Position numbers and translations under genes: made by a program
The notes under the pieces: model-generated
The model's database searches: none
Seen by the model: the letters and a program-made list of their open reading frames with translations, nothing else
What the model was told of the DNA's origin: nothing
Shown here: piece after piece, positions 42,968 through 53,699 of the stretch
Layout: every line of letters starts with the position of its first letter
How positions within the stretch are numbered: the first letter of the stretch is position 1
From: an uncultured Bacteroidales bacterium
Lineage (GTDB): Bacteria > Bacteroidota > Bacteroidia > Bacteroidales > Bacteroidaceae
Assembly: GCA_902786925.1 (NCBI GenBank)
Contig: CADAEK010000015.1
Span: forward strand, 1-64,000
Length of the DNA stretch: 64,000 bases
Direction of reading: 5' to 3'

Positions 42968-44109
42968 CAGTTCTGCTTATTTTGATTTTTATATTCAACT
43001 GCTAATTTATACACTTCTTCCGCTATCACATCTGCGGAATCGAAGAAGGCCAACATCTTCACATTGGCACTCAACGCAGCCAAACGCTCATCGTCTTTCA
43101 CGGTCTCAATAGCCAATGAAATTAAATTCCGTTTGGCGTCTTTATCAGCAACAAAGATAGCCGCATCCCTATTGGAAAGGGCTTGAGCATTCTTTGTTTG
43201 ATGATCCTCTGCCACATTGGGCGATGGCACCAAAATACAAGGCTTTCCCAACAGACACAATTCCGAGATGGAACTTGCACCAGCGCGGCTTACCACGATA
43301 TCAGCTGCCGCATAAGCATTATCCATGCTACTGATAAAATCCATCACCTTCAAGTTCTCCACTGCTTCCACCTTACTCAGTTCTTCGGATATGTGCTGAC
43401 TATAGTATTTACCAGTCTGCCAAATGAATTGCACACCGCTTTCACGAATACCTTCCAAATGGGATAACACGCTTTCATTCATGGTACGAGCGCCCAAACT
43501 TCCGCCGACAATCAGCACGGTCTTCTTGTCGGGGTCAAGACCGAAACTTTTTCTTGCTTCAGCCTTCGATATCTTCGTATCAAGAAGATTCTGTCGAACA
43601 GGGTTGCCTGTAACGATAATCTTATCGGCAGGGAAAAAGCGGGACATGCCGCTATAGGCCACGCACACTTTCTTGGCCTTCTTGGCCAATGAGCGGTTTG
43701 TCACACCAGCATAGGAATTTTGTTCTTGAATCAAACAAGGAATACCCATTGCATAGGCCGCATTCAGCGTCGGAGCAGACGCATAACCACCCACACCGAC
43801 AGCCACATGAGGCTTGAAATCACGGATTATCTTCTTCACCATCCGCTCACTCTTGAAAAAGTCAAGCATCACACCTATATTCTTGTAACTCCACAATGGG
43901 CGTACCAACCCACGAACGGGAAGCCCCTCAATCTTGTAGCCGGCTGCTGGCACACGCTGCATTTCCATACGGCCTTCGGCACCCACAAACAAGATTTCAG
44001 CTTCGGGATGTTGCTTTTTTATGGCATTAGCTATCGATACGGCAGGGAAGATATGGCCACCAGTTCCACCGCCACTAACAATTACTCTAAAAGGCTTGTT
44101 CTGTTCCAT
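42967..44109 (-). CDS. murG: UDP-GlcNAc:lipid I N-acetylglucosaminyltransferase
   Basis: 380 residues from ATG 44109 (ATG 44121 is also in frame). GT28 features: IVSGGGTGGHIFPAVSIANAI, GVGGYASAPTLNAAYA, QEQNSYAGVTNR, VGGSLGA and the C-terminal SRAGASSISELCLLGKPCILVPSPNVAEDHQT donor site. Makes lipid II at the inner membrane face (EC 2.4.1.227). Confidence 0.96.
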   Translation of the reverse strand: MEQNKPFRVIVSGGGTGGHIFPAVSIANAIKKQHPEAEILFVGAEGRMEMQRVPAAGYKIEGLPVRGLVRPLWSYKNIGVMLDFFKSERMVKKIIRDFKPHVAVGVGGYASAPTLNAAYAMGIPCLIQEQNSYAGVTNRSLAKKAKKVCVAYSGMSRFFPADKIIVTGNPVRQNLLDTKISKAEARKSFGLDPDKKTVLIVGGSLGARTMNESVLSHLEGIRESGVQFIWQTGKYYSQHISEELSKVEAVENLKVMDFISSMDNAYAAADIVVSRAGASSISELCLLGKPCILVPSPNVAEDHQTKNAQALSNRDAAIFVADKDAKRNLISLAIETVKDDERLAALSANVKMLAFFDSADVIAEEVYKLAVEYKNQNKQN

Positions 44110-44241
44110 TTTCCGCGACACACTTTCGTGTATGATTTTTTAATGGGCAAAAATAGTAATAATATTTAGAAAAATCATCATAAAGACATCAAAATCAGCT
44201 ATTCACGCTGCCAAAAAAGTCATTCTAACCCTGTTTTGACG

Positions 44242-45576
44242 TCAAGACATCCCTCCATCCGTGTAATATTCGCTAGTTTCACCGTTGGGGACGGCTTCCA
44301 CAAGAGGCGCCTTCTTCTCTTTTTTTTCGGCATATCGACTTACACTTAAAATGACTCCTATATAGAAACTTGTAATCAAAATGGATGTTCCTCCTTTACT
44401 GATGAGCGGCAACGTTTGGCCCGTTACTGGCACCAAGCCTACAGCTACGCTCATGTTCACGAATGCCTGCAGCACCATCATAATGCCAAAACCTAACACC
44501 AGATAGGCAGGAAAGAAACTTGGACATTTTTGCGCGATACGCCCGACACGAATCAACAACGCTAAATAAAGGAATGCGACAAACAATGCGCCAGCTATTC
44601 CCAACTCTTCGACGATGATAGCATAAATGAAGTCAGACTCCGCATGCTGCAAAAAGTCACGCTGAATGGAGTTTCCTGGCCCCAAACCAATCACATTCGA
44701 ATTTGCCACAGCAATAAATGCATACGTTGTTTGTGAATTCTTATCATTCAACAGATTCTGAATATCTGTCTTTTGAGCCTTCTGAGGCTCATCCTCTGCA
44801 TCAGAACCCAACATTCGCTGGACACGGTGCTTCACCGTCACCACACGCTTAAAGCCAGGAATTTCCTGCAACGTCTCATCAGGCATAGCCATAGAGAGCA
44901 TCACAACAAACGTTCCCAGACCTACAATTGACAAAATCCCCTTAAACATCAAGTCTTTAGGTACTTGTCCCAGAAACATCATCACAACCACGACCAAGAA
45001 AAGCATCAAGGCTGTCGAGACATTGTCCAAAAAGATCAGCCCACAAATCACCAAGGCCGCTCCACCTACAATTGCAAAAGCCAAATAGCGCTTTCCCTTG
45101 ATGGCTCCCACCACCTTCCGCTTTTTGCCCCTAACGAACTCTTCTTTTTCCGTCTGCGTCTTAGCCAACACTACTGCTGCAGTCATCAACAGAGCCGCTT
45201 TTGCTATCTCCGAAGGCTGAAAACTGATAGAACCAAATCGCACCCATCGGTGAGTTTCGTTGATATCGCTTCCGCCACCCAACACAGCCGTATAAAGGAG
45301 CAGCAGTAATGACACGGGCAAAAGGACAAACGGAAACAGCATAAACCATTTACAAGGGATACGATGCACCACCAAGATGATGAGTAGCCCCACAAACAGG
45401 AAACCAGCCTGACTAACCATTGGTCCCCAATGATGGCCACCTTCGAACGTCAGTCGGCTAGACGCACTGTATACTTCCACCAATGAAATCATACAAAGGA
45501 AAAAGTATATCATCCAAACGCCTTTATCGCCCTTAAAGAGCTTGCCGCCCAAAAAGTCATTCACTAACGTCCCCAT
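44242..45576 (-). CDS. ftsW: lipid II polymerase FtsW
   Basis: 444 residues from ATG 45576 (the frame upstream begins with a TTG). SEDS family with about ten membrane spans; FQPSEIAKAALLM near the first catalytic loop and a C-terminal VTGQTLPLISKGGTSI, the family signature. Polymerises septal glycan with the PBP encoded upstream. A 120-nt gap separates it from murG, without a recognisable promoter. Confidence 0.95.
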   Translation of the reverse strand: MGTLVNDFLGGKLFKGDKGVWMIYFFLCMISLVEVYSASSRLTFEGGHHWGPMVSQAGFLFVGLLIILVVHRIPCKWFMLFPFVLLPVSLLLLLYTAVLGGGSDINETHRWVRFGSISFQPSEIAKAALLMTAAVVLAKTQTEKEEFVRGKKRKVVGAIKGKRYLAFAIVGGAALVICGLIFLDNVSTALMLFLVVVVMMFLGQVPKDLMFKGILSIVGLGTFVVMLSMAMPDETLQEIPGFKRVVTVKHRVQRMLGSDAEDEPQKAQKTDIQNLLNDKNSQTTYAFIAVANSNVIGLGPGNSIQRDFLQHAESDFIYAIIVEELGIAGALFVAFLYLALLIRVGRIAQKCPSFFPAYLVLGFGIMMVLQAFVNMSVAVGLVPVTGQTLPLISKGGTSILITSFYIGVILSVSRYAEKKEKKAPLVEAVPNGETSEYYTDGGMS

Positions 45577-45631
45577 ATTTCTGCTGTTAAAAATCAAACT
45601 TCAAATACCCAACACTCACCAGGCAAACCTA

Positions 45632-46963
45632 CTACAAGTTCCTCACGCACTCCTTGAACTGCTCGCCTCTGTCCTCCATATTCTTAAAGAGGTCAAAGCT
45701 TGCACAGCAAGGGCTCAACAGTACGGTGCTACCAGGCTTTGCCATCTTATAGCACTCATCCACACAATCCTTCATGCTCTTCACATCTGCAATTGGGATA
45801 CCAAAACCATCAAATGCCGCATGCAACTTCGAATTATCCACGCCTAAGAAGACAAGGCCAATGCACTTTTCCCTCACCAGATCAAATATCTCTGAGTAGT
45901 CATTGCCTTTATCCTTACCACCAAGAATGAGGACAACTGGCGTACGCATACTATCCAGCGCATACCAACAAGCATTCACATTAGTTGCCTTCGAATCGTT
46001 GATAAATTCCACTCCACGCACTCTGCCCGCCTTTTCCAAACGATGTTCTACACCTTCGAACGTCTTCAAGCCTTCGCGAATCTGCTCATTGCTCACACCT
46101 GCCAAATCTGCGGTGATACCGGCAGCAAGAGAATTGTAAAGGTTATGCTTTCCATGCAGCGCCAACTCTTCTTGCTCCATATTGAAAGGAGTTGGTCCTT
46201 CTATCACGTACGAGTCCTCATCCACATAACCAATCACACTATCGCTCTTGAACTCGCTGAATGGGCACAGCTTAGCCTTGATATTATATTTCTTCAGTTC
46301 TTCAGCCACAATCGGGTCATCGTTCCAGAAGACGAAAGCGTCCTGAGGAGTCTGATTCTGAATAATGCGCATCTTTGAGTCCACATAGTTCTGCATCTTG
46401 AAGTCGTAGCGGTCAAGATGATCCGGTGTGATATTCATCAAGACAGCGATATCCGCCTTGAAGTCATACATATTATCCAGTTGGAAACTGCTCAACTCAA
46501 TCACATAATAGTCATGTGGTTCCTCCGCCACTTGCAAGGCAAGACTTCTACCAATATTGCCAGCCAAACCCACATCATAGCCTGCGTGTTTCAGAATGTG
46601 GTAGATAAGCGAAGTTGTGGTCGTCTTACCATTACTTCCTGTAATACAAATCATCTTAGCATTAGTATATCGGCCCGCGAACTCAATTTCCGAGATAATC
46701 GGGATGTTCTTCGCCTTCACCTTCTGAATCATCGGAGCATTATCAGGGATACCAGGACTCTTCACAATCTCATCAGCGTTTAGGATGAGTTCTTCCGTAT
46801 GATGTCCTTCTTCCCATGCTATCCCATGGCTATCAAGCAGCTGCTTATACTTATCTTTAATTGCAGACATGTCGCTCACAAACACGTCAAAGCCTTTGAC
46901 TTTTGCCAACACCGCAGCTCCTGCTCCGCTTTCGGCTGCACCCAGTATAACAATTCTTTTCAT
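45632..46963 (-). CDS. murD: UDP-MurNAc-L-Ala--D-Glu ligase
   Basis: 443 residues. GAAESGAGAAVLAKVKG, ATP loop GSNGKTTTTSLIYH, ELSSFQLD, MNITPDHLDRY, and INDSKATN. Adds D-Glu to UDP-MurNAc-L-Ala (EC 6.3.2.9). Position between mraY and ftsW is the standard dcw order. Confidence 0.97.
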   Translation of the reverse strand: MKRIVILGAAESGAGAAVLAKVKGFDVFVSDMSAIKDKYKQLLDSHGIAWEEGHHTEELILNADEIVKSPGIPDNAPMIQKVKAKNIPIISEIEFAGRYTNAKMICITGSNGKTTTTSLIYHILKHAGYDVGLAGNIGRSLALQVAEEPHDYYVIELSSFQLDNMYDFKADIAVLMNITPDHLDRYDFKMQNYVDSKMRIIQNQTPQDAFVFWNDDPIVAEELKKYNIKAKLCPFSEFKSDSVIGYVDEDSYVIEGPTPFNMEQEELALHGKHNLYNSLAAGITADLAGVSNEQIREGLKTFEGVEHRLEKAGRVRGVEFINDSKATNVNACWYALDSMRTPVVLILGGKDKGNDYSEIFDLVREKCIGLVFLGVDNSKLHAAFDGFGIPIADVKSMKDCVDECYKMAKPGSTVLLSPCCASFDLFKNMEDRGEQFKECVRNL

Positions 46964-47004
46964 CTTATTTCATTTTGAGGTTTTGGAACCTTACATCTAT
47001 AAAC

Positions 47005-48264
47005 TTATCTAATCTTCAAAGTAATAATCGTGATTGCAGCCAACAGAATGGTAACAATCCAGAAGCGAGTGGTAATCATCGACTCGAACAACAATCCATG
47101 AGGACGCTTGATGATATACTTCACCCCGTCCTCCATCTTGTGGCGGTAGTGGTCATGGAAAGGTGCGCGCTTGAACACACGCCATTTCTGTCCCTTTTTG
47201 TTGCCCTGTCTGGCATATGCCAATTGAAGCATCACAGACACACTCTCCATCAAGAAGATACCACAAAGGATAGGCAGCATCAGCTCCTTATGAATAATGA
47301 CAGCCGTAACAGCAATTACGCCTCCAATAGCAAGACTTCCCGTATCGCCCATAAACACCTTGGCCGGATAGGCATTGTACCAAAGGAAGCCGACCAACGC
47401 GCCCACAAAAGCAGACAAGAACACCACAATCTCTTCCGAACCTGGGATGTACATAACGTTTAGGTAGTCGGCGAAACGAATGTGGCCGCTCACATAAGCA
47501 AGGATTCCCAACGTGGCACCTATAATAGCAGAGTTGCCGGCACACATACCGTCCATACCATCATTCAGGTTGGCACCATTACTTACTGCTGCAATGACAA
47601 ATGTAGTCACTAAGACAAACAGAATCCATCCACATGCACGCTTTGTCTTACCGTCCTTCACAAAACCGAACACCTCATAATAATCGATGTTATTGCTCTT
47701 TACAAAAGGAACTGTCGTCACCGTACTCTTACGCGCTTCACTCTTATGATAAACTTCAACCTTGTCACCAATCTCCAGTTCCACATTCTCACGTACCACA
47801 GCGTCAGGGCTCAACCACAGCGTCAAGCCTACTGCCACGCCAAACAACAGCTGCGCCAGCATCTTCCAACGCGGAGCCATACCATCCTTGTTGCCTCCCA
47901 GTTTGATTTTATCGTCCACAAAGCCTATCACGCCGAAGAAAGCAATGGTAGCAATGAGCAGCACCATATAGACGTTGCTGAGCTTTCCGAACAACAAAGC
48001 AGGAATGATCACAGCGGCAAGAATCACGACACCGCCCATTGACGGAACGCCCTTTTTCTGCACGCCGTAAGGGTCAATAGCCGCATCACGAGCTTCTTCA
48101 ATATGCTTGCGCTTACGCATATACTTGATGAAGTACTCACCCGCCACCATCGAAATCACCAACGAAAAAATCAATGAAGCCAAAGCACGGAAGGACACGT
48201 AACCGAACATGCCCGTTCCTGGAATGTCAAACTGTTTTAGATAGTCAAATAAGCTGTATAACAT
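47005..48264 (-). CDS. mraY: phospho-MurNAc-pentapeptide translocase MraY with insertion
   Basis: 419 residues versus about 360 in E. coli. Catalytic motifs are intact: DDKIKL (Asp pair), NGANLNDGMDGM and GDTGSLAIGG. The additional length is mostly one hydrophilic segment (about residues 152-211, from LSPDAVVREN to KTKRACG) between membrane spans, with two predicted short beta-rich stretches. Forms lipid I at the inner membrane (EC 2.7.8.13). Similar insertions occur in Bacteroidetes MraY; the role is unknown. Confidence 0.96.
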   Translation of the reverse strand: MLYSLFDYLKQFDIPGTGMFGYVSFRALASLIFSLVISMVAGEYFIKYMRKRKHIEEARDAAIDPYGVQKKGVPSMGGVVILAAVIIPALLFGKLSNVYMVLLIATIAFFGVIGFVDDKIKLGGNKDGMAPRWKMLAQLLFGVAVGLTLWLSPDAVVRENVELEIGDKVEVYHKSEARKSTVTTVPFVKSNNIDYYEVFGFVKDGKTKRACGWILFVLVTTFVIAAVSNGANLNDGMDGMCAGNSAIIGATLGILAYVSGHIRFADYLNVMYIPGSEEIVVFLSAFVGALVGFLWYNAYPAKVFMGDTGSLAIGGVIAVTAVIIHKELMLPILCGIFLMESVSVMLQLAYARQGNKKGQKWRVFKRAPFHDHYRHKMEDGVKYIIKRPHGLLFESMITTRFWIVTILLAAITIITLKIR

Positions 48265-48328
48265 CTGTAATAATATATAATGTCCAATGTCTAATAATGA
48301 TGCGGAATGTTTAGTATATCATCACACA

Positions 48329-49780
48329 TCAAAAACAAGCTCTCACCTCCTCTTTGTCATCGAAGTGATGCTTCACACCCTTCACATCCTGATAGTCCTC
48401 ATGTCCTTTTCCGGCAATGAGAATCACATCACCACTCTTCGCCATCATGCAAGCTGTTTTGATAGCCTGACGGCGATCCACTATGGCAATCACCTTCTTC
48501 ATCTGCTCTTCATCCAATCCTGCCAGCATGTCGTTAATAATATCCTGTGGCTCTTCAAAACGAGGGTTGTCGCTTGTGATGATGACGCGGTCGCTCTGTT
48601 TCACAGCCTCACGTGCCATCAGCGGACGCTTGCCCTTATCACGGTTACCGCCTGCGCCACAGACGGTGATTACCTCACCCTTTCCGTCCAGCACACCGTG
48701 TATTGCATTCAGCACATTTTCCAAAGCATCCGGTGTGTGGGCATAGTCAACAATCGCTGTATATCCAGAAGGCGAACGCAAGGCTTCAAAGCGCCCATTT
48801 ACAGGTTTCATGGCACTCAACGCCACCAGCACTTCCTGCTCGTCCTTACCCAGCATCACAGCTGCACCATACACAGCCAGAAGATTGCTCACATTAAACT
48901 TGCCGATGAATTGAACACCCACCTCTTTACCGTTAATGTTGAGATACATGCCCTCAAAATGGCACTCAACAATCTTAGCCTTGAAGTCTGCAGGACTCTG
49001 CACCGAATAGGTCTTCACCTGCGCCTTGGTGTTCTGCACCATCACCATACCGTTCTTATCGTCTGCATTCGTGATGGCAAATGCGTTTGCCGGCAGATTA
49101 TCAAAGAAAAGCTTCTTGGCCTTGATATAGTTTTCGAACGTCTTATGATAATCCAGATGGTCTCGCGTAATGTTCGTGAATAGACCTCCCGCAAAAGTCA
49201 AACCTCCTATGCGATTCTGCACGACACTATGGCTGCTCACCTCCATAAATGCGTATTCGCATCCAGCCTCAACCATCTTAGCCAACAAGGCATTGAGCGT
49301 GATAGGATCAGGTGTGGTATGTTCTGTTGGGATAGCCTCACCATCCACATAGTTGCAGACTGTAGAAAGCAAACCTGCCTTGTGGCCCATGTAGCGGAAC
49401 ATCTCATACAGTACCGTCGCAATCGTAGTCTTTCCGTTCGTACCCGTCACACCCACCAGTTTCAACTTACTCGTTGGGTCACCATAGAACGTTGTTGCTA
49501 CTTGTCCCACCACTTGCTCTACATTCTCCACACGGACATAAGTTACATCGGCGTTTTGCTCCGCAGGAATCTCCTCACACAACACAGCCACAGCACCTTT
49601 CTCCACAGCCTTCCCGATGTAATTGTGTCCATCAGCTACAGTTCCACGCACAGCCATGAAGAGATGTCCTTCCGTCACTTGGCGAGAGTCTATTTGTACG
49701 CCACAAATCTCACGGCCCATATCGCCCTTCACTTCCAGGACGTTGAGCTTACCAACAAGTTCTTTCAGTTTCATAACCAT
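48329..49780 (-). CDS. murE: UDP-MurNAc-tripeptide synthetase, meso-DAP type
   Basis: 483 residues. ATP loop [29 protein letters not shown] and the specificity motif DNPR in [12 protein letters not shown], which marks enzymes that add meso-diaminopimelate rather than lysine (EC 6.3.2.13). ATG 49774 is an alternative start. No murF is seen in this cluster; it must be elsewhere. Confidence 0.96.
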   Translation of the reverse strand: MVMKLKELVGKLNVLEVKGDMGREICGVQIDSRQVTEGHLFMAVRGTVADGHNYIGKAVEKGAVAVLCEEIPAEQNADVTYVRVENVEQVVGQVATTFYGDPTSKLKLVGVTGTNGKTTIATVLYEMFRYMGHKAGLLSTVCNYVDGEAIPTEHTTPDPITLNALLAKMVEAGCEYAFMEVSSHSVVQNRIGGLTFAGGLFTNITRDHLDYHKTFENYIKAKKLFFDNLPANAFAITNADDKNGMVMVQNTKAQVKTYSVQSPADFKAKIVECHFEGMYLNINGKEVGVQFIGKFNVSNLLAVYGAAVMLGKDEQEVLVALSAMKPVNGRFEALRSPSGYTAIVDYAHTPDALENVLNAIHGVLDGKGEVITVCGAGGNRDKGKRPLMAREAVKQSDRVIITSDNPRFEEPQDIINDMLAGLDEEQMKKVIAIVDRRQAIKTACMMAKSGDVILIAGKGHEDYQDVKGVKHHFDDKEEVRACF

Positions 49781-49807
49781 ATCATTGATTAGCAGTCAAA
49801 CTTCACG

Positions 49808-52015
49808 TTACTTCAGTTCCAGGATGACAGTTCTGCCTTTCACCACCTTGCTTCCGCTCGGCACGCTTTGGCTAACCACCTTTCCCTTGCCTTTCATTCG
49901 CACCGTCATGCCACGGGTACTCAAAGCATACACAGCATCTCTGGCACCCATACCTGTCACATTCGGCACCACATCCGCACTCACATCCATGGGCTGGAAT
50001 GTTACCCTGCCCTTCTCAGCAGACACCGTGCCCCACTCATAGCCCTTGCCGCCATCGGTCTTCATGCCCAGCTCTTTCAGCACATATTGTGCAGCCAGGA
50101 CATTACCATTTTTCACGCGTGGCACATGCACCGCCAAAGAGTCCTTTGCCAAATTAATGTCGGTCGTCACATTCTTGGAGTAAATGCGCTGAGCAATCTT
50201 CGAGAAAACCACACCAGCCTGTCCGCCACCACTTGCCACAGCATAGGCATGTCGGATAGCCACAATGCAAGAGTATTTCGGTTCTTCCGATGGATAGTAT
50301 CCACAGAAGCTTACCAAGTGCTCGTTCAAGCCGCCCTTATAGCCTGCGCCATTCGCCACCTGAGCCGTACCAGTCTTACCACTCACATGGAAGTAGGGGT
50401 TGCCGGCTTTCTTACCAAGTCCTTCTGGGTCGTTCACCACTCTATAAAGGATGCGCTGTATATCATCGAGAGTACTTTGCTTACAAATGCGCTGCTTGAT
50501 GACCTCTACAGGGAACTCCTGCACCATCTCACCATCTTTGGAAATTCCTTTCACGAATCGTGGACGGACCATCTTTCCGTTGTTGGCAATCGCATTATAG
50601 AAGCTGACCGTACTGATAGGAGGAATCTGGGTCTCATAACCAATCGACATCCATGCCAAAGCCGTTGCCGACCAGTTGTCAGACATTCTGTACCCTCCCT
50701 TATGGTCCTTGTGAGGCATACGAATCACAGGATTAGCCGCGCCATCGAATGGAAGTCCAAGCGGAGTGCCAATGCCTATTCTCCGCAAACCTTCCACAAA
50801 CTTCTCCGGCTGATTATGATAATGGCCATCCACAAGCTTGCTCACGCCGATGTTGCTGGAGAACATCAACACATGTGGAACATCTATCACGCCATATCCA
50901 CCTCTGTACCAGTTGTGGTCTTTCATCTTGGCGCCATACATATTACAGATACCACTACCCGTATCCACAATGTCCTTCGTCGTGATGTATCCATCGTCCA
51001 AAGCCACCATGATTGATGCGGTCTTGAAAGTAGAGCCAGGCTCCATCAAGGCTGCCAAAGCATAGTTTCTTGCCTCATAGTATTCACCGTCATCATAACG
51101 CATCAGGTTCACAATAGCCTTTACGTCTCCGGTCTTCACTTCCATCAGCACAACCACGCCCATCGAAGCGTCGAGCTCGTGCAATTTCTCACGGAGTGCG
51201 CTCTCGCAGATATCCTGCATGCCCACATCGATGGTGCTCACCAGATCATAACCATCCACTGGCTCTTTATCAACGATAGAGAGGTACTTAGACAGCACCT
51301 TCTTATTATGCATTCTGCCTGGTTCTCCACGCAGCAACGAATCGTAGGCAAGTTCCAAACCTGAACGCGCCGAATCCTTCGCGCCAAACATCTCGCCCAA
51401 CGTGCGTCGTGCCAGCGAGCCAAAAGGTTTGTTGCGGTTGTTGCGGGGGTCAACGGTCAAACCACTTGCGTATCGATTCTTGAGGTTGAAGACCGGCAAC
51501 TTCATCAACTCATTATACTGAATGAAGTTCAGCACCACGCGAGGCGAGACATCCCAATAGCGCTTGTGCTCCTTCAATCCCTTCATCATGTGCTCGTAGT
51601 GCTCTTCGTAAGTATAGTTGGGGCATATCTCCGCCAAGCCTCGGCAAATCGAATCCATGTTGGTCGCCCACATGGAATCCTTCTCATGCACCTGCTTGGG
51701 GTCATACCTTCTCACCTTCGAACCATTGGCTGCGATAGAGTCGCTCATTCTTTCTACGCCCGACAAGAAATCGATATACACCTTATAGTCCGGCAAGCTG
51801 CTGGCCATCAACTGCCCATCGGCACTCAAGATGTTACCACGCGCTGCAGGCATGGGTAATGTATCGCTCACACTCACCGCACCCACCTTCTTCCACTTCT
51901 CGTTCTGTACCGTAGCCGTGTAAACAGCACGGGCGATGATTGCAATCATCGCCAACGCTGCAACTACCACGATAACCGTGATGCGTGTGTTAATATATTT
52001 CTTATCGAACTTCAT
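49808..52015 (-). CDS. ftsI: septal penicillin-binding protein (FtsI/PBP3) with PASTA domain
   Basis: 735 residues. One N-terminal membrane span (about 13-34). Transpeptidase motifs: STFK at about 328, SSN (SSNIGVS) and KTGTA (SGKTGTAQ). A single C-terminal PASTA domain (VVPNVTGMGARDAVYALSTRGM to the end) is present, unlike E. coli FtsI. It crosslinks septal peptidoglycan with FtsW. Its start overlaps the ftsL stop by 4 nt. Confidence 0.95.
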   Translation of the reverse strand: MKFDKKYINTRITVIVVVAALAMIAIIARAVYTATVQNEKWKKVGAVSVSDTLPMPAARGNILSADGQLMASSLPDYKVYIDFLSGVERMSDSIAANGSKVRRYDPKQVHEKDSMWATNMDSICRGLAEICPNYTYEEHYEHMMKGLKEHKRYWDVSPRVVLNFIQYNELMKLPVFNLKNRYASGLTVDPRNNRNKPFGSLARRTLGEMFGAKDSARSGLELAYDSLLRGEPGRMHNKKVLSKYLSIVDKEPVDGYDLVSTIDVGMQDICESALREKLHELDASMGVVVLMEVKTGDVKAIVNLMRYDDGEYYEARNYALAALMEPGSTFKTASIMVALDDGYITTKDIVDTGSGICNMYGAKMKDHNWYRGGYGVIDVPHVLMFSSNIGVSKLVDGHYHNQPEKFVEGLRRIGIGTPLGLPFDGAANPVIRMPHKDHKGGYRMSDNWSATALAWMSIGYETQIPPISTVSFYNAIANNGKMVRPRFVKGISKDGEMVQEFPVEVIKQRICKQSTLDDIQRILYRVVNDPEGLGKKAGNPYFHVSGKTGTAQVANGAGYKGGLNEHLVSFCGYYPSEEPKYSCIVAIRHAYAVASGGGQAGVVFSKIAQRIYSKNVTTDINLAKDSLAVHVPRVKNGNVLAAQYVLKELGMKTDGGKGYEWGTVSAEKGRVTFQPMDVSADVVPNVTGMGARDAVYALSTRGMTVRMKGKGKVVSQSVPSGSKVVKGRTVILELK

Positions 52016-52614
52016 TCTTGCTCAGGTTTTATAGCCTCCGCATGGGGTGCGTCCTCTTCTTCTGGCTGAGGTTCAGGCTGCTTCTCGGCCGAGTCGACCA
52101 AGACCTCCTCCACCTCATCCTCCGAGAACGAGCGGCGATTATCACTTGCCTTTATCAGGAAAGGCGGAGTGATAGAATTGTGCAGCAAACTGTCGGGAGT
52201 GCCCACCAGCATCTTTTCCACATTCGACTGGCGTGATAAGTTCATCAGTTCACTAGATTGGGTCAACACGTTATACTTCACCTCTTGCAAACGGCCCCGC
52301 AAGCTATCTATCAAGATAGCGTCCTGCTGACTATCATAACGGTTGCCCGTATAGAGAATCATCAGCACCACACAAAACATCACAAACACGATTTGCCGGA
52401 TAATGAAGGGGCTCATCAGGAAATCACCTCCAAGAATAGACTTGACGGATATTTCACCAAACTCATCATCGTCGTCTTCGCTGGTAAACTTCCGGATGGC
52501 CTCTATCGCTTCCTGCTCTTCGGCACTCACGTACGGTTCAGCCCCAACTGATTCTGGAGGAATCATCTCCGACTCTTCCATCATAATGTCTTTCTCTTCT
52601 TCTTTTTTCGACAT
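52012..52614 (-). CDS. ftsL: FtsL-like division protein, extended
   Basis: 200 residues, much longer than typical FtsL (about 120). An acidic N-terminal cytoplasmic region (about 1-70) precedes one membrane span (IIRQIVFVMFCVVLMILYTG) and a short coiled-coil-like segment (DSLRGRLQEVKYNVLTQSSEL). The C terminus (about 155-200) is an acidic, proline-rich extension. Identity rests on position between rsmH and ftsI and on this topology, the FtsL-like family of Bacteroidetes. Overlaps ftsI by 4 nt. Confidence 0.85.
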   Translation of the reverse strand: MSKKEEEKDIMMEESEMIPPESVGAEPYVSAEEQEAIEAIRKFTSEDDDDEFGEISVKSILGGDFLMSPFIIRQIVFVMFCVVLMILYTGNRYDSQQDAILIDSLRGRLQEVKYNVLTQSSELMNLSRQSNVEKMLVGTPDSLLHNSITPPFLIKASDNRRSFSEDEVEEVLVDSAEKQPEPQPEEEDAPHAEAIKPEQE

Positions 52615-52740
52615 AAGGTTGTTTTCTTACGCACCGTTTTCGGTGTCTCTTAAAATATAATAATGTGTATCTCACTTTATCGCCTGCTTTAAGGCGTGGA
52701 TTGTATATATATCATTAGGGGGGCTATCCCCGTGTTGTGA

Positions 52741-53661
52741 TCATAATTTTTCTGCTATCCTCAACTTTGCGCTGCGGCTTCGTGGATTGGCAGCCAGCTC
52801 TTCATCACTCGGCACAATCACCTGACGGTTCACCAGCCGGAATGGTGTATTCACCTTGCCAAAGAAATCTTTGTCTTCCTTTCCTTCCACATTGCCAGTC
52901 TTCATTAAGTTTTTCACCATACGGTCCTCCAGCGAGTGATAAGTAATCACTACCAGACGTCCTCCCGGTTTCAGCATCTCAGTCGCTCCTTTCAGCATAT
53001 CGCGCAAGGCATCCATCTCGTGGTTCACCTCTATGCGCAACGCTTGAAACACTTTGGCCAGTTCCTTTTTCTCTCGCTCGCTGCGGAAGAAGGGCTTGAC
53101 TATCTCCAAGAAATCGCCAATCGTCTCCACCCGCTTTCCTTGCCTTGCCTTCACGATGGCTGCAGCCAATTTGCGGCTCTGCTTCAGTTCGCCATACAGA
53201 TAGAACACATCCGCCAACTGCTTCTCATCATAGGTGTTCACCACATCTGCGGCGGTGCGGCCAGCTCGCTGGTTCATCCGCATATCAAGCTTCCCTTCAA
53301 AGCGGAAAGAAAAACCACGTTCGCTGTCATCAAAATGATGCGAGCTCACGCCCAAGTCAGCCAGCAACCCATCTATCTGCTCAACGCCATAATACTTCAA
53401 GAAGTTCTTCAGGAAACGGAAATTGCTCCTCACAAACGTGAACTTTCCCTTGTCAAACCCCTCGGCATTCTTCTCTGCGTCGGCATCTTGGTCAAAACTG
53501 TACAGGTGGCCTTTATCGTCCAAACGTGATAGTATTTCACGACTATGTCCGCCGCCACCGAATGTCACATCCACATAGCAACCGCCTGTCCCTATGTTTA
53601 GCCCATCAACGCTCTCCTTCAACAGCACCGGCACGTGATATACAGTCTCTTGTTCAGTCAT
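52741..53661 (-). CDS. rsmH: 16S rRNA m4C1402 methyltransferase
   Basis: 306 residues. SAM site VDVTFGGGGHSREIL, then SNFRFL, DGLLADLGVSSHHFDDSERGFSFR and the C-terminal VITYHSLEDRMVKNLMK. Methylates C1402 of 16S rRNA. Second gene of the dcw cluster; a 126-nt gap to ftsL holds small hairpins but no recognised promoter. Confidence 0.97.
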   Translation of the reverse strand: MTEQETVYHVPVLLKESVDGLNIGTGGCYVDVTFGGGGHSREILSRLDDKGHLYSFDQDADAEKNAEGFDKGKFTFVRSNFRFLKNFLKYYGVEQIDGLLADLGVSSHHFDDSERGFSFRFEGKLDMRMNQRAGRTAADVVNTYDEKQLADVFYLYGELKQSRKLAAAIVKARQGKRVETIGDFLEIVKPFFRSEREKKELAKVFQALRIEVNHEMDALRDMLKGATEMLKPGGRLVVITYHSLEDRMVKNLMKTGNVEGKEDKDFFGKVNTPFRLVNRQVIVPSDEELAANPRSRSAKLRIAEKL

Positions 53662-53699
53662 TGTATTCTTCTTTTATCGAGGTTCATCCCGCAGGACGT